A DNA stretch of 64,000 nucleotides from Dietzia sp. B32 (GTDB taxonomy: Bacteria > Actinomycetota > Actinomycetes > Mycobacteriales > Mycobacteriaceae): positions 310,001 through 374,000 of the forward strand of contig NZ_CP093845.1 in assembly GCF_024732245.1 (NCBI RefSeq). Direction: 5' to 3'. How positions within the stretch are numbered: position 1 is the stretch's first letter; each line of letters opens with the position of its first letter. Positions 18,099-28,714 of this stretch are shown here, piece by piece. The notes beneath the pieces were generated by a model that was not told where the DNA came from, made no database searches, and saw only the letters and a program-made list of their open reading frames with translations. Both the position numbers and the translations under genes were made by a program.

Positions 18099-18938
18099 TC
18101 ACCGGCCGAGGACTCCCGACAGGGCCGCCGCCATGGCCTCGCGCGGCGCCGGCATCCCGGTGAACAGTTCGACCTGGCCGAAAGCCTGGTTGAGCAGCAT
18201 GACGTCCCCGCCCACGACCGGCACCCCGGCCCGCGAGGCGACCGCGCCGGCAACGGTGGGCCAGGGGTCGTAGAGCACGTCGAACAGTCGCCGGGCGTGT
18301 GCCACCAGATCGGTGAGGTCGCGGACCCCCGGCTCGGGCACGGTGTTGACCAGCACGTCGGCGCGGGAGATCTCCCCGGGCAGCGAGGGGTCGGTCAGCA
18401 GGACGGTGTGGACGTCCAACCCAAGGGCCCGGCCACACTCGGCCGCGGGACCGGCGTTGTCGCGCCGGGACGCCAGGACCACGCGTGTGGCGCCGGCCTC
18501 GGCGAGGCCCGCCAGGACGGGGCGTGCGGTCCCGCCCACGCCGAGGACGACCGCGGTGGGCGCCGGGGGCAGATCCCCGAACGCGGCGAGAGCCCCGGTC
18601 ACCCCGTCGACGTCGGTGCAGTCGGCGAACCAACCGCCGGCCCGCCGGACGAGGGTGTTGGCGCTCCCGACGATCCGGGCGCGCTCACTCACATCGTCGG
18701 CCGAGGCGAGGGCGGCGAACTTGCCGGGCATCGTGACCGAGTACCCGATGCGGTCCGCGGGCGACGAGGCGACCACCGACGACAGACGCTCGGCGTCACA
18801 GTCGATGCGCTCGTAGGTCCATCCGTCGAGCCCGAGGGCCCGGTACGCGGCGCCGTGCAGGACCGGGGACAGCGAGTGGTCCACCGGGTGGCCCAGGACG
18901 GCGGCCGACCGTGGCGGACCCCCGGGGTCAGCGCCCAC
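18099..18938 (-). CDS. aroE: Shikimate dehydrogenase
   Basis: Reduces 3-dehydroshikimate to shikimate. The substrate-binding serines lie in HSLSPVLH, the catalytic lysine is K73 in SVTMPGK, and the partner aspartate is D109 in CTDVDG. The nucleotide-binding loop reads VLGVGGTAR, a slight variant of the usual GAGGA(A/S)R. Length is 279 residues. The start overlaps the mltG stop by 11 bp. Confidence 0.93.
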   Translation of the reverse strand: MGADPGGPPRSAAVLGHPVDHSLSPVLHGAAYRALGLDGWTYERIDCDAERLSSVVASSPADRIGYSVTMPGKFAALASADDVSERARIVGSANTLVRRAGGWFADCTDVDGVTGALAAFGDLPPAPTAVVLGVGGTARPVLAGLAEAGATRVVLASRRDNAGPAAECGRALGLDVHTVLLTDPSLPGEISRADVLVNTVPEPGVRDLTDLVAHARRLFDVLYDPWPTVAGAVASRAGVPVVGGDVMLLNQAFGQVELFTGMPAPREAMAAALSGVLGR

Positions 18939-20100
18939 TGGCCAGGACCCCGTTGGCGATGGCCTCGCTCTGGTACCGCTCGTGCTCAGGGTAGTCGTCG
19001 GCGAAGCGGGTGGTGCCCTGCATGTCGACGGTCACGAAGTACTTCCACCGGCCCTCGGCCGGGTTCTCCATCGCGCGCAGTGCGTCGAGGCCGGGCGAAC
19101 CGATGGGCCCGTAGGGCAGGCCGTCCATCGCGTAGGTGTTCCAGGGGGTGACCGCGGCCCGGTCGGCGTCGGTGGTGGCGATCTCCTGGTCGGCGAGGGC
19201 GTAGTTCACCGTGGAGTCGAACTGCAGTTGCATGGGCTCGGCGAGGCGGTTGAGGATGACCCTGGCGACCTTGTCGAAGTCCTGCAGCATGCCCTCCTTC
19301 TCCACCAGGGACGCCGCCGTGACCACCTCGTAGGGGGTGAGGCCGATCCGACCCGCGGCCGGGACGAGCCCCGTCTCGTCGTAGGCGGCGGTCGAGGCGT
19401 CGATGAGCTGGCGCAGGATCTCGACGGGCTCGGACTGCGGGTTGATGTTGTGGACGCCCGGGGCGATCAGGCCCTCGAGCCGACGGACCGGGTCCGGGGC
19501 GCCCCGGACCTCGTTGATGGCCCAGTCGGGGACGCCGAGCTCCACCGGATCGGCCTGTACGGCCGCGTCCACGATCTCCTGGGGCTGCCGACACGACGTC
19601 GGGGCCCCGGGATCGTCCAGGTCACGCAGGCATGTGGCGTCGGCGATCAGGGTGAAGATGCCCTTCTCCCTGCCGCCGCCCACCACGACGGTGTCGAGCA
19701 GCCTGCCGCCCGGCTTGACCTCGATGAAGCCGACGCGGTTCTGCGGGTCCGAGAGCGCCTCCACGGCCGCGTCGGCGCTCATCTCCTGCCGGACCTGGTA
19801 GTAGCCGGGCTGGATGCCCTCGACGGGTGTGCCCGCCGCGGCGCCGGTGAAGGCTCGCGTGCTGGCGACGGTGCCGATCTCGTACAGGCGGTCCCCGACG
19901 ACACCCAGGGTGTCCCCCGGTTCGACGTGCAGGAGCGCGTTCCCGCTGCCCTGCCCCTCGAAGTCCGGCGCCGCCGCGACCTCGGTGTTCAGATTGCGGT
20001 AGACCATCACGCCAAAGGCGAGGACCACCCCGATCACGGCCGCCAGGAGGATGAACCTCGTGGTGGCTCCGGTTCGTGAGCGTCCTCGTGCCGCAGACAT
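18928..20100 (-). CDS. mltG: Endolytic transglycosylase MltG (YceG)
   Basis: Membrane-anchored enzyme that cleaves nascent peptidoglycan glycan strands and limits their length. A single N-terminal helix (about residues 16-34) follows a basic tail. The catalytic domain contains ASLVEKEG with the predicted catalytic E267, then VARVILNRLAEPMQLQFDSTVNY. The 390-residue length is typical. Position between ruvX and aroE is conserved in actinobacteria. Confidence 0.95.
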   Translation of the reverse strand: MSAARGRSRTGATTRFILLAAVIGVVLAFGVMVYRNLNTEVAAAPDFEGQGSGNALLHVEPGDTLGVVGDRLYEIGTVASTRAFTGAAAGTPVEGIQPGYYQVRQEMSADAAVEALSDPQNRVGFIEVKPGGRLLDTVVVGGGREKGIFTLIADATCLRDLDDPGAPTSCRQPQEIVDAAVQADPVELGVPDWAINEVRGAPDPVRRLEGLIAPGVHNINPQSEPVEILRQLIDASTAAYDETGLVPAAGRIGLTPYEVVTAASLVEKEGMLQDFDKVARVILNRLAEPMQLQFDSTVNYALADQEIATTDADRAAVTPWNTYAMDGLPYGPIGSPGLDALRAMENPAEGRWKYFVTVDMQGTTRFADDYPEHERYQSEAIANGVLASGR

Positions 20101-20193
20101 CGTGCTCCTCGGTGATGGTGTCAGGGGAGCTGTCCTGCGGACAGCATCGTGCTCGTCGGCGAGTTTATCCAGGTTGGCCGCCCAGGGGGTCGT

Positions 20194-20697
20194 TCATCGC
20201 CGGGCGTGCCGCGAGTCGATCCAGGCCTGGAGCAGGACCACCGCGGCCGCCTGGTCGATCACGTCGCGTTGTCTGCGGGTGTTGCGGCCGGCGCCGTGGA
20301 GCGCGTTGCTCGCGGTCACGGTGGTGAGGCGCTCGTCGACGAGATCCACGGTCAGGTCCGGCGCCCCGGCCGTCAACGCGGCGGCGAACGAGCGGGCCAT
20401 CGCGGTGGACGCGGTCTCCCGGCCCTTGAGCGAGGTGGGCAGCCCGACCACCACGCCCACGGCGTCGTACTCCTCGACGAGTGTGGTGAGCCGTCGGAGT
20501 TCGGCGGCCCAGCCGGGGTCGCCGTCGGTGACCCGGATGGTCTCGACGGGCGTGGCGAGGATCCCGTCGGGGTCGCAGGATGCCACGCCGATGCGGGCCG
20601 TGCCCACGTCCAGGCCGAGCCGCCGACCGCGGGTCCATCCGCCGCCGGGCGTGGCGGGCCCGGCCGGATCGGCCGGTGCGCCCGGGGCGTCGGTCAT
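20194..20697 (-). CDS. ruvX: YqgF/RuvX-type RNase H-fold nuclease
   Basis: YqgF family, annotated as a putative Holliday-junction resolvase and linked to rRNA 5'-end processing in E. coli. The family metal-site motifs are present: [30 protein letters not shown] and the late [10 protein letters not shown]. There are 167 residues with a short proline-rich N-terminal extension. The ATG overlaps the alaS stop (ATGA). Confidence 0.92.
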   Translation of the reverse strand: MTDAPGAPADPAGPATPGGGWTRGRRLGLDVGTARIGVASCDPDGILATPVETIRVTDGDPGWAAELRRLTTLVEEYDAVGVVVGLPTSLKGRETASTAMARSFAAALTAGAPDLTVDLVDERLTTVTASNALHGAGRNTRRQRDVIDQAAAVVLLQAWIDSRHARR

Positions 20698-23354
20698 CCG
20701 GCGTCCCGCACGGCGTCGCGCAGTGCCGTCACGGCCGCGTCGATGCCGGCCGGGTCGGATCCCGCGCCCTGCGCCATGTCCGGCTTGCCGCCGCCGCGGG
20801 CACCCAGTGCCGGCGCGATGGCCTTCACGAGATCGCCGGCCTTGAGCCCACGGTCCTGTGCGGCGGAGCTGACGGCGATGACGAACGGCACCTTGTCCTG
20901 GCCGGGGGCGGTGAGGAACACGACCCCGGCGTCCGAGCCGAGCCGTCCCTTGAGATCGGAGGCGAGGGTGCGCAGGTCACCCGCGGCGCCGCCGGGCGTG
21001 CTGTGCGCCAGGAACCGGATGCCACCGAGGTCCTCCGCCGAGTTCAGCAGGTCGCCGGCCTGGGCCGCGAGCTGGGAGGTCCGCAGGGACTCGAGTGCCT
21101 TCTCGGCTTCGCGCAGCTTGGCGGTGAGGGCGGCGACGCGGTCGGGCAGCTCGTCGGTGGGCGCCTTGAGCGAGGCCGCCAGGCCGGACACGAGCGCGCG
21201 CTCGCGGGCCTGGTGGCGGTAGGCGTCCATGCCGACGTAGGCCTCGACGCGCCGGATGCCGGAGCCGACGGAGGCCTCCCCCAGCAGGCTGACGGGTCCG
21301 ATCTGCGCGGAGCTGGCGACGTGGGTACCGCCGCACAGCTCCATCGAGAAGGGTCCGCCGATCTCCACCACGCGGACCCGCGAGCCGTAGTTCTCGCCGA
21401 ACAGGGCCATGGCGCCCATGCGCTTGGCCTCCTCGAGGGTGGTCTCGACGGTGTTGACCCCGTAGTCGGCGTCGACCGCCGCGTTGGTGATCTCCTCGAC
21501 CTGGGCGAGGACGTCGGAGGGGATCGAGCCCGACCAGTTGAAGTCGAACCGCATGTATCCGGGCTTGTTGAGCGACCCTGCCTGGACGGCCTCCGGGCCG
21601 AGGATCTGCCGCAGTGCGGCGTGGACGAGGTGGGTGGCGGAGTGGCCCTGGGTGGCGCCCTTGCGCCACTCGGGGTCGACGGCGGAGGTGACGAGCTGAC
21701 CCGCCTCGGCCTCGCCGCCGGTGAGGACGCCCTTGTGCACCCAGAGCTTCTTGCCGATCTTCTGGACGTCGTCGACCCGCATCTGGAACCCGGCGGTGGA
21801 GATCATGCCCCGGTCGCCCAGCTGGCCACCGGACTCGGCGTAGAACGGGGTGCGGTCGAGCACGAACTCCACCGCGTCTCCCTCGCGGGCGACGTGGACG
21901 GCCGCTCCGCCGGAGACGATGCCCAGCAGCCGCGACTCGTCGGTGAGGTCGGTGAAGCCGGTGAAGACGGTCTCCCCGGCGTCGAGGAAGTCACGGTAGA
22001 CGGACAGGTCGGCATGGGCGTGCTTCTTGGCCCGGGAATCGGCCTTGGCGCGGGCCCGCTGCTCCGACATCAGGGAGCGGAAGCCCTCCTCGTCGACCTG
22101 CAGTCCGGCCTCGGACGCCATCTCGAGGGTGAGGTCGATCGGGAAGCCGTGGGTGTCGTGCAGGGCGAACGCCTGGCGGCCGGTGAGCACCGCCGCGCCG
22201 GAGGCCCGGGCGTCGGAGGCGGCGCGCTCGAACAGCTGCGTCCCGGACTCGAGGGTCTTGAGGAACGCCACCTCCTCGGCCACCGCGATCCGCTCGATCC
22301 GGTCGTACCCTGCGACCGTCTCGGGGAAGGACGGGCCGATCGCCTCGCGGACGGTGGCCATGAACTCGGCCATCGTCTCGCCGGTCGCGCCGAGGAGTCT
22401 CACGGACCGGACGATGCGACGCAGCAGGCGTCGCAGGATGTAGCCGCGGCCCTCGTTGCCGGGTGTCACGCCGTCGGAGATGAGAATGTAGGCGGTGCGA
22501 GCGTGGTCGGCGATGACCCGGAAGCGCACGTCGGCGGCGCTGTCCGCCCCGTACCTCGCGCCGGACAGCCGCTCGGCGGTGTCGATGACCGGACGCAGCA
22601 GGTCGGTCTCGTAGACGTTCTCCACGCCCTGGAGCAGGAACGCGACACGCTCGACGCCCATGCCGGTGTCGATGTTCTGCTTGGGCAGTGGGCCGAGGAT
22701 CTCGAAGGCGTCCTTGCCGCTGCCCTCGCCCCGCTCGTTCTGCATGAACACGAGGTTCCAGATCTCGATGTACCGGTCCTCGTCCGCCTCGGGCCCGCCC
22801 TCGACCCCGTAGGCGGGGCCCCGGTCGTAGAAGATCTCCGAGCACGGTCCGCACGGTCCGGGCACGCCCATGGACCAGTAGTTGTCCGCCATGCCGCGCC
22901 GCTGGATCCGCTCCTCGGGCACCCCGATCACGTCCCGCCAGATGCCGTGGGCCTCGTCGTCGTCGAGATAGACGGTGACCCACAGCAGCGCCGGGTCGAT
23001 CCCGAACCCGCCGTCGTCGACCGACGAGGTCAGCAGCGACCACGCGTGCCGGATGGCGCCTTCCTTGAAGTAGTCGCCGAAGGAGAAGTTCCCGGCCATC
23101 TGGAAGAAGGTGTTGTGGCGGGTGGTGATGCCCACCTCCTCGATGTCGAGGGTGCGCACGCACTTCTGGATGGAGGTCGCCGTGGCGTACGGCGGGGTCT
23201 CCTGGCCGAGGAAGTAGGGCTTGAACGGCACCATCCCGGCGTTGACGAACAGCAGGTTGGGATCGTCCAACACCAGCGACGCACTGGGGACCTCGGTGTG
23301 ACCGGCCCTGACGAAGTGGTCGAGGAAGCGGCGCCGGATCTCATGGGTCTGCAC
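20694..23354 (-). CDS. alaS: Alanyl-tRNA synthetase
   Basis: Charges tRNA-Ala and edits Ser/Gly-tRNA-Ala. The catalytic core has [19 protein letters not shown] and [12 protein letters not shown]. The editing domain has HSATHLVH and CGGTHV zinc ligands, and a C-terminal C-Ala domain follows. About 886 residues. I chose the GTG of [14 protein letters not shown] (23354) with GAGG 6 nt upstream because it matches the family N-terminus. A GTG at 23366 would add four residues. Three downstream genes (ruvX, mltG, aroE) are coupled or near-coupled. Confidence 0.97.
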   Translation of the reverse strand: MQTHEIRRRFLDHFVRAGHTEVPSASLVLDDPNLLFVNAGMVPFKPYFLGQETPPYATATSIQKCVRTLDIEEVGITTRHNTFFQMAGNFSFGDYFKEGAIRHAWSLLTSSVDDGGFGIDPALLWVTVYLDDDEAHGIWRDVIGVPEERIQRRGMADNYWSMGVPGPCGPCSEIFYDRGPAYGVEGGPEADEDRYIEIWNLVFMQNERGEGSGKDAFEILGPLPKQNIDTGMGVERVAFLLQGVENVYETDLLRPVIDTAERLSGARYGADSAADVRFRVIADHARTAYILISDGVTPGNEGRGYILRRLLRRIVRSVRLLGATGETMAEFMATVREAIGPSFPETVAGYDRIERIAVAEEVAFLKTLESGTQLFERAASDARASGAAVLTGRQAFALHDTHGFPIDLTLEMASEAGLQVDEEGFRSLMSEQRARAKADSRAKKHAHADLSVYRDFLDAGETVFTGFTDLTDESRLLGIVSGGAAVHVAREGDAVEFVLDRTPFYAESGGQLGDRGMISTAGFQMRVDDVQKIGKKLWVHKGVLTGGEAEAGQLVTSAVDPEWRKGATQGHSATHLVHAALRQILGPEAVQAGSLNKPGYMRFDFNWSGSIPSDVLAQVEEITNAAVDADYGVNTVETTLEEAKRMGAMALFGENYGSRVRVVEIGGPFSMELCGGTHVASSAQIGPVSLLGEASVGSGIRRVEAYVGMDAYRHQARERALVSGLAASLKAPTDELPDRVAALTAKLREAEKALESLRTSQLAAQAGDLLNSAEDLGGIRFLAHSTPGGAAGDLRTLASDLKGRLGSDAGVVFLTAPGQDKVPFVIAVSSAAQDRGLKAGDLVKAIAPALGARGGGKPDMAQGAGSDPAGIDAAVTALRDAVRDAG

Positions 23355-23490
23355 TGGGGGCCTCACTGGTCGTCTACTGGTGGTCTCGGGCGAGGTCCCA
23401 GCCTACCGCCGCGTCCGGACGGGACCGGGAACGAGGTGGGTGGGGCACGCGGGTACGACGACGACGGGGTCGGCGGCCCGGACACGACCG

Positions 23491-23528
23491 CGGGCGCCCA
23501 TCCGGCCGAACCGGTGGATGGGCGCCCG
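23491..23528 (-). terminator. Strong hairpin terminator after the 48-codon orphan gene
   Basis: A perfect 13-bp stem (23491-23503 with 23516-23528; arms CGGGCGCCCATCC and GGATGGGCGCCCG) encloses a 12-nt loop and begins about 30 bp after the stop of the small gene at 23558-23704. There is no T-run, typical for GC-rich actinobacteria. It separates the small gene from alaS. Confidence 0.75.
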
Positions 23529-23557
23529 GTGCCGGACGTGCCGTGCGTGACGTGGGA

Positions 23558-23704
23558 TCAGCGCGGCATCGGGGGCAGGATGATGCCGAAGTTCGCGGCG
23601 GTGATGAACGCCTCCTGGGGCAGGAGCCCCATGCTGTGCGCCCCCGTGCCCCAGACCCCGATCGAGGTCGCGACGCTGACGAGTGTGGACAAGAGATAGG
23701 CCAT
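23558..23704 (-). CDS. Orphan 48-residue small protein, unknown function
   Basis: Encodes MAYLLSTLVSVATSIGVW...ILPPMPR, 48 residues, with no cysteine, no signal peptide and no family I recognise. It is mostly hydrophobic or small residues with very little charge, so it is probably membrane- or envelope-associated. Support for a real gene is strong. GGAGG lies 5 nt before the ATG, an AT-rich promoter lies directly upstream and a 13-bp hairpin terminator directly downstream, so it forms its own transcription unit. An in-frame start 21 codons earlier is less likely because it would span the operator-like repeat. Size and lack of export signal recall corynebacterial PorA/PorH cell-wall channel peptides, but I see no clear sequence similarity. 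Confidence 0.7.
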   Translation of the reverse strand: MAYLLSTLVSVATSIGVWGTGAHSMGLLPQEAFITAANFGIILPPMPR

Positions 23705-23750
23705 GTTTCCTCCAGAGTGAGCGGCGTTGTAAAAGTGCCTGGTCGAGCAC

Positions 23751-23778
23751 TTATTAACGATACTCACATATTTCTCAA
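23751..23778 (-). promoter_or_regulatory. Promoter of the 48-codon gene with overlapping inverted repeat
   Basis: On the minus strand TTGAGA (23778-23773), a 16-bp spacer and TAATAA (23756-23751) form a good sigma-A-like promoter in an unusually AT-rich patch for this genome. It begins just after the rarA stop. AAGTGC/GCACTT (23733-23738 and 23747-23752) overlaps the -10 and the probable start site, as an operator or a 5' RNA hairpin would. Confidence 0.6.
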
Positions 23779-23785
23779 GGACTGG

Positions 23786-25138
23786 CTACGTCTTCGTTCG
23801 GATGATCTTGCGTAGCTTGTCCACCCGCGACGCGAGCTCCCTCTCGTGTCCGTGGGAGCTCGGTTCGTAGTAGTCGCGGCCCACCAGCTCGTCGGGCGGG
23901 TACTGCTGTGCCACGACACCGGCGGGCGCGTTGTGGGCGTACCGGTAGCCCACTCCGTTGCCCAGGCCCTTCGCCCCGGCGTAGTGCCCGTCCCGGAGGT
24001 GCTTGGGCACCTCGCCCACCCCGCCGGCGCGTACGTCGGACATGGCGGCGTCGACGGCCGCGATGACAGCCTTGGACTTGGGGGCGGTCGCGAGGTGGAT
24101 GGTGGCCTGGGCGAGCGCGAGCCGACACTCCGGCATTCCGACCTTTTGCACGATCTCTGCGGCCGCACTCGCCGCCAGCAACGCCGTGGGATCGGCCATC
24201 CCGATGTCCTCGCTGGCGTGGACCATGAGGCGGCGCGCGATGAACCGCGGGTCCTCCCCCGCCACCAGCATCCGCGCCAGGTAGTGCAACGCCGCGTCCA
24301 CGTCGGAACCGCGGATGGATTTGATGAACGCACTGGTGACGTCGTAGTGCTGGTCACCGTCGCGGTCGTAGCGCACCGGGGCCGCGTCCAGGCTGAGCTC
24401 GACGACCTCCGGCGTCACCACACCGTCCTCGGCCGCCCCCGCCGCCGCCTCGAGGATGGTGAGACTCCGCCTGGCGTCGCCTCCCGAGAGCCTGACGATG
24501 TCCTCCAGCGCCGCGTCGGTCAGCTCGACCCCGCCGGCCAGACCCCGTTCATCGTCCACCGCGCGGTTCAGGACGGCCGCGACCCCCCGGTCGTCCAGGC
24601 CCTGGAGCTCGGCGATGAGAGATCGACTCAGCAACGGGGCGATCACGGAGAAGTGGGGGTTCTCGGTGGTCGCGGCGACCAGCAGGACGATCCCGTTCTC
24701 CACCGCGGCGAGCAGCGCGTCCTGCTGACTCTTGGAGAACCGGTGCACCTCATCGATGAACAGGACCGTGCGCTGGCCGTGGACCTGGCGGGTGCGGGCG
24801 TCGTCGATCACCGCCCGGACGTCCTTGACCCCGGCGCTCAGGGCCGACAAGGCCACGAAGTGTCGTCCCGAGGTGCTCGCGACCAGGTTCGCGAGCGTGG
24901 TCTTCCCGGTTCCCGGCGGACCGTAGAGGATCACCGAGGAGCCACCCCGCCCCTCCACCAACCGCCGGAGCGGGGAGTTGGGCCGGAGCAGGTGCTCCTG
25001 GCCTATCACCTCGTCGAGCGTGCGTGGCCGCATCCGCACGGCCAGCGGAGCCGAGGGGTCCACGGTGCCCGACGCGGGCGGGACGGGCCCGTCGCCGCTC
25101 GCGTCCCCCGCGGCGAACAACCCAGCATCATCTGTCAC
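23786..25138 (-). CDS. rarA: RarA/MgsA replication-associated recombination AAA+ ATPase
   Basis: Clamp-loader-like ATPase acting at stalled replication forks. Walker A is GPPGTGKT (residues 73-80), Walker B is [10 protein letters not shown] (DE at 129-130), and the C-terminal tetramerisation region includes [23 protein letters not shown] and [21 protein letters not shown]. About 450 residues. The GTG at 25138 (VTDDAGLF) is my choice. A start at 25195 would add 19 residues lacking family character. It diverges from the phosphodiesterase gene. Confidence 0.93.
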   Translation of the reverse strand: MTDDAGLFAAGDASGDGPVPPASGTVDPSAPLAVRMRPRTLDEVIGQEHLLRPNSPLRRLVEGRGGSSVILYGPPGTGKTTLANLVASTSGRHFVALSALSAGVKDVRAVIDDARTRQVHGQRTVLFIDEVHRFSKSQQDALLAAVENGIVLLVAATTENPHFSVIAPLLSRSLIAELQGLDDRGVAAVLNRAVDDERGLAGGVELTDAALEDIVRLSGGDARRSLTILEAAAGAAEDGVVTPEVVELSLDAAPVRYDRDGDQHYDVTSAFIKSIRGSDVDAALHYLARMLVAGEDPRFIARRLMVHASEDIGMADPTALLAASAAAEIVQKVGMPECRLALAQATIHLATAPKSKAVIAAVDAAMSDVRAGGVGEVPKHLRDGHYAGAKGLGNGVGYRYAHNAPAGVVAQQYPPDELVGRDYYEPSSHGHERELASRVDKLRKIIRTKT

Positions 25139-25312
25139 GCCGACCAGGCTACCGGCGCGCCATGACTGGACCCCGGGTGAACATTCGGGGACCAATCACC
25201 CCAAGTCCCGGCAGGCCTCGTCGTCGTCGGGTTCTCTTGTCACCAGGTGTGTCACGGTCCCCGCCGGGAACACCACCCCCGCCGACCACGATCCCCGGAG
25301 GACCCCCACCCC

Positions 25313-26617
25313 ATGTGCCGCGACGACCACCCCATCCACGGCTCCACGTTCACGCGGCGCGAGGCGCTCGCCGGCGCCGGCATGGTCGCCGCCGCCGGCG
25401 CGATCGGGGTGACCCTGCTCGCCGACCCGGCTCCCGTGTGGGCCACCCCGGCCCGCCCGGTCGCCGACGACCTCGACGTCTACGTGATCGTCACCGACGG
25501 GATGCGGCCCGACGAACTCAACCCCGCCCAGTCCCCCACCCTGCACCGGTGGGCCACCGAGGGGACACGGTTCACCGCCGCCTCCTCGGTGATGATCGCC
25601 GAGACCCTGCCCAACCACGCCGCCATGGTCACAGGGGTCCTGCCCGCGCGCAACGGGGTGCCCGCCAACACCGTCTGGGACCACGCACTCGGCGACGAAC
25701 GGACCCTCGACCGCCCCGACGACCTGCGGGCGCCCACCGTGCTGGACCGCATCCGTACCGAGGCGGGCCTGACCACCGCGAGCGTGCTCAGCAAGGACTA
25801 CCTCCACGGTCTGTTCGGTGGCCGCGCGAGCGTGCAGTGGGCGCCCTTCCCGCTGGTCCCGATCACGGACCATTCGCTCGACTGGTTCACCGTCGAGGCG
25901 CTCAAGCAGACCATCACCGATCACGCTCCGCGGATGACCTTCGTCAATCTCGGGGACATGGACCGCTTCGGGCACATGGACCTGTCGGGGACCTCACTGC
26001 GCCTGGCCCGCAACCAGGCGGTGTACAACTCCGACCACAAACTGTGGGACCTCGAGCAGTTCCTCCGGGCCACCGGCCGCTGGGAACGGTCGGTGCTCAT
26101 CGTGCTCGCCGACCACGGTATGGACTGGTCCGAGCCACTGCGCCTCATCAGCGCCGCCGGCGCGATCGACGCCGACCCGGCGCTGCGCGGCCGCGTCGGG
26201 ATCGCCCAGAACGGGGGTGCGGACACGTTCGCCCACCTCGGGCCCGCCGGGGACCGGGACGCGACGCTGGCACGGCTGCGGGAGGTGGTCGGAGCACTCC
26301 CGGGGGTCAACCGCCTCTACGACCCGGCCGAGCTCGACCTGGGCGACCGGGGCGGCGACCTCGTGGCCACCTGTCACCCGGGTTGGCGGTTCTCCGACCC
26401 CACCCCGTTCTCCAACCCGATCCCCGGTAACCACGGCCACGAGGTGACCCTTCCGATCCCATTCTTCATCGGCGGCGGGCACCGGATCGTCCGACGCGGT
26501 GGCGTCGTCGACCGGCCGGTGCGCACCCTCGACGTGGCGCCGACCGTCGCGCGCCTGTTCGGCCTCGAGCACTCCGGTATGGACGGGCGCCCGGCGCTCG
26601 AGGCGTTCCACCTCTGA
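25313..26617 (+). CDS. Tat-exported type I phosphodiesterase / nucleotide pyrophosphatase family protein
   Basis: Alkaline-phosphatase-superfamily enzyme acting outside the cytoplasm on a phosphodiester or nucleotide substrate (not identifiable here). The N-terminus has a Tat motif TRREALAG (R15-R16), a hydrophobic stretch and a likely cleavage after PVWA (A44). The metal site looks complete: D62 (TDGMRPDE), nucleophile T98 (ETLPNH), D217/H221 (DMDRFGHMD), D267-H268 (LADHGMD) and H374/H376 (GNHGHE). The ATG has GGAGG about 11 nt upstream. Convergent with aspS, divergent from rarA. Confidence 0.85.
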   Translation: MCRDDHPIHGSTFTRREALAGAGMVAAAGAIGVTLLADPAPVWATPARPVADDLDVYVIVTDGMRPDELNPAQSPTLHRWATEGTRFTAASSVMIAETLPNHAAMVTGVLPARNGVPANTVWDHALGDERTLDRPDDLRAPTVLDRIRTEAGLTTASVLSKDYLHGLFGGRASVQWAPFPLVPITDHSLDWFTVEALKQTITDHAPRMTFVNLGDMDRFGHMDLSGTSLRLARNQAVYNSDHKLWDLEQFLRATGRWERSVLIVLADHGMDWSEPLRLISAAGAIDADPALRGRVGIAQNGGADTFAHLGPAGDRDATLARLREVVGALPGVNRLYDPAELDLGDRGGDLVATCHPGWRFSDPTPFSNPIPGNHGHEVTLPIPFFIGGGHRIVRRGGVVDRPVRTLDVAPTVARLFGLEHSGMDGRPALEAFHL

Positions 26618-26629
26618 CCAGACCGCCCC

Positions 26630-26662
26630 GGTCCGGGCCCGGTCCGGGCCCGGTGCGGGCCC
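26630..26662. repeat. Three 11-bp tandem repeats between convergent genes
   Basis: GGTCCGGGCCC occurs at 26630-26640 and 26641-26651, then GGTGCGGGCCC at 26652-26662 (one mismatch). Each unit contains the self-complementary CGGGCCCG across its junction, so the transcript can fold from either strand. It lies in the 61-bp gap between the phosphodiesterase and aspS ends and probably serves as a bidirectional terminator. Confidence 0.6.
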
Positions 26663-26678
26663 CGCCCTGCGCCGGGAC

Positions 26679-28481
26679 CTACTCGGCCGCGGCCGGCTGG
26701 GCCTGGGTGGCCTGTCCGCGCTGGATCGGCTTGGCGTCGATGCCGGACTCCTTGCGCTGCTGGGGGGTGATGGCCGCGGGGGCGTCGGTGAGCGGGTCGA
26801 CCCCGCCGCCGGACTTCGGGAACGCGATGACGTCCCGGATCGAGTCGGTGCCGGCGAGCAACGCGCAGATCCGGTCCCAGCCGAAGGCGATCCCACCGTG
26901 CGGCGGGGCGCCGTAGGAGAAGGCGTCGAGGAGGAACCCGAACTTCTCCTGCGCCTCGTCCTGCGAGATCCCCATCACGCCGAACACGCGCTCCTGGACG
27001 TCCTTGCGGTGGATACGGATGGACCCGCCACCGATCTCGTTGCCGTTGCACACGATGTCGTACGCGTAGGCCAGGGCCGAGCCCGGATCGGTGTCGAAGG
27101 TGTCGAGGTGCTCGGGCTTTGGCGAGGTGAACGCGTGGTGCACGGCGGTCCACGCACCCGAGCCCACCGCGACGTCACCGGCGGCGGTGGCGTCGTCGGC
27201 CGGCTCGAACATCGGGGCGTCGACGACCCAGGTGAACGCCCACTTCTCGGGGTCGATCAGGCCGAGCTTGGACGCGATCTCACCGCGGGCCGCGCCGAGG
27301 AGTGCGCGGGTGGACTTGACGGCCCCGGCGCCGAAGAAGATGCAGTCCCCCGGCTCGGCACCGACGTGCGCGGCGATGCCGGCACGCTCGGTGTCCGAGA
27401 GGTTCTTGGCGACGGGACCGCCGAGCTCGCCGCCCTCACCGACGAGGATGTACGCCAGGCCCTTGGCGCCGCGCTGCTTGGCCCACTCCTGCCAGGCGTC
27501 GAGCTGGCGACGCGGCTGAGACGCCCCGCCCTTCATGACGACCGCCCCGACGTAGGGCGCCTTGAACACGCGGAACGGGGTGTCGGCGAAGAACTCGGTG
27601 CACTCGACCAGTTCGATGTCGAAGCGGAGATCCGGCTTGTCCGAGCCGTAGCGCCGCATCGCCTCGTCGTAGGTCATCCGCGGGATCGGCGTGGTGATCC
27701 GGTAGCCGGCGGTGGCCCACACGTCGGTGAGGATCTCCTCGGCGAGTGAGATGACATCGTCCTGGTCGACGAAGCTCATCTCCACGTCGAGCTGGGTGAA
27801 CTCGGGCTGGCGGTCGGCCCGGAAGTCCTCGTCGCGGTAGCAGCGTGCGAGCTGGTAGTACTTCTCCATCCCGGCCACCATGAGCAACTGCTTGAACAGC
27901 TGCGGTGACTGCGGGAGGGCGTAGAACGTGCCCGGCTGCAGGCGCGCGGGCACGAGGAAGTCACGCGCCCCCTCGGGGGTCGAGCGGGTCAGCGTGGGCG
28001 TCTCGATCTCCACGAAGTCGTGGCGCGCCATGACGTTGCGGGCGGCGGCGTTGACCTTCGACCGCAGGCGCAGTGCGGCGCCCGGGCCCTCGCGCCGCAG
28101 GTCGAGGTAGCGATGGCGCAGACGCGCCTCCTCACCGACCTCGTCGTCCAACTGGAACGGCAGGGCCGCGGCCTCGCCGAGGACCTCGAACGAGGTCACG
28201 TCGATCTCGACCTCACCCGAGGCGAGGTTGGGGTTCTCCGACCCCTCCGGGCGGCGGTCCACCACGCCGGTGACGGCGACGCAGTACTCGTTGCGGAGGC
28301 GGTGTGCGCGCTCGGCGACCTCCTCGGAACGGAACACCACCTGGCATACGCCGGTCGCGTCGCGGAGGTCGACGAAGATGACCCCGCCGTGATCCCGGCG
28401 GCGCGCGACCCAGCCGGCCAGGGTGATGGTCTCCCCTGCATCGGCGGCTCGGAGCTGGCCGGCGGAATGGGTGCGCAGCAC
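26679..28481 (-). CDS. aspS: Aspartyl-tRNA synthetase
   Basis: Class II synthetase for tRNA-Asp, possibly also tRNA-Asn in organisms without AsnRS. The N-terminal OB fold has [20 protein letters not shown]. Motif 2 is [19 protein letters not shown], the GAD insert follows, and motif 3 is [15 protein letters not shown]. The 600-residue length is the bacterial type. The GTG of [11 protein letters not shown] (28481) is preceded by GAGGAC at good spacing. Longer in-frame starts read antisense-like sequence. Confidence 0.96.
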   Translation of the reverse strand: MLRTHSAGQLRAADAGETITLAGWVARRRDHGGVIFVDLRDATGVCQVVFRSEEVAERAHRLRNEYCVAVTGVVDRRPEGSENPNLASGEVEIDVTSFEVLGEAAALPFQLDDEVGEEARLRHRYLDLRREGPGAALRLRSKVNAAARNVMARHDFVEIETPTLTRSTPEGARDFLVPARLQPGTFYALPQSPQLFKQLLMVAGMEKYYQLARCYRDEDFRADRQPEFTQLDVEMSFVDQDDVISLAEEILTDVWATAGYRITTPIPRMTYDEAMRRYGSDKPDLRFDIELVECTEFFADTPFRVFKAPYVGAVVMKGGASQPRRQLDAWQEWAKQRGAKGLAYILVGEGGELGGPVAKNLSDTERAGIAAHVGAEPGDCIFFGAGAVKSTRALLGAARGEIASKLGLIDPEKWAFTWVVDAPMFEPADDATAAGDVAVGSGAWTAVHHAFTSPKPEHLDTFDTDPGSALAYAYDIVCNGNEIGGGSIRIHRKDVQERVFGVMGISQDEAQEKFGFLLDAFSYGAPPHGGIAFGWDRICALLAGTDSIRDVIAFPKSGGGVDPLTDAPAAITPQQRKESGIDAKPIQRGQATQAQPAAAE

Positions 28482-28714
28482 TGCGGTTGTCCTCTCGTCG
28501 GGAAAAGGTGTGCGGTCGGCGAACGCCAGAGCGGACCCACCGCGTCGTGAGCGGTCGGCCCCGGGTTCGGACGAGGCACAGTCTACGTCCCCCCTCGGCC
28601 GTTCCCCGTGTCGGATGCGGCCGCGGCTCGGCGCCCCATACAGTGATCCCGGAGCATCGCGGTGGTGCGGCATGCCCGGGTGGACCGGCGGCCCCGCGGA
28701 CGAGAGGCGGCGAC

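Noticed and set aside
20580-23699. Long plus-strand open frame of over 1000 codons opposite alaS
   Set aside because: It mirrors alaS; its composition is Gly/Val/Asp/His-rich as expected for the reverse of a GC-rich gene, and it has no family motifs. The same applies to long frames opposite carB (4795-6654) and opposite the aro genes (14770-17268).
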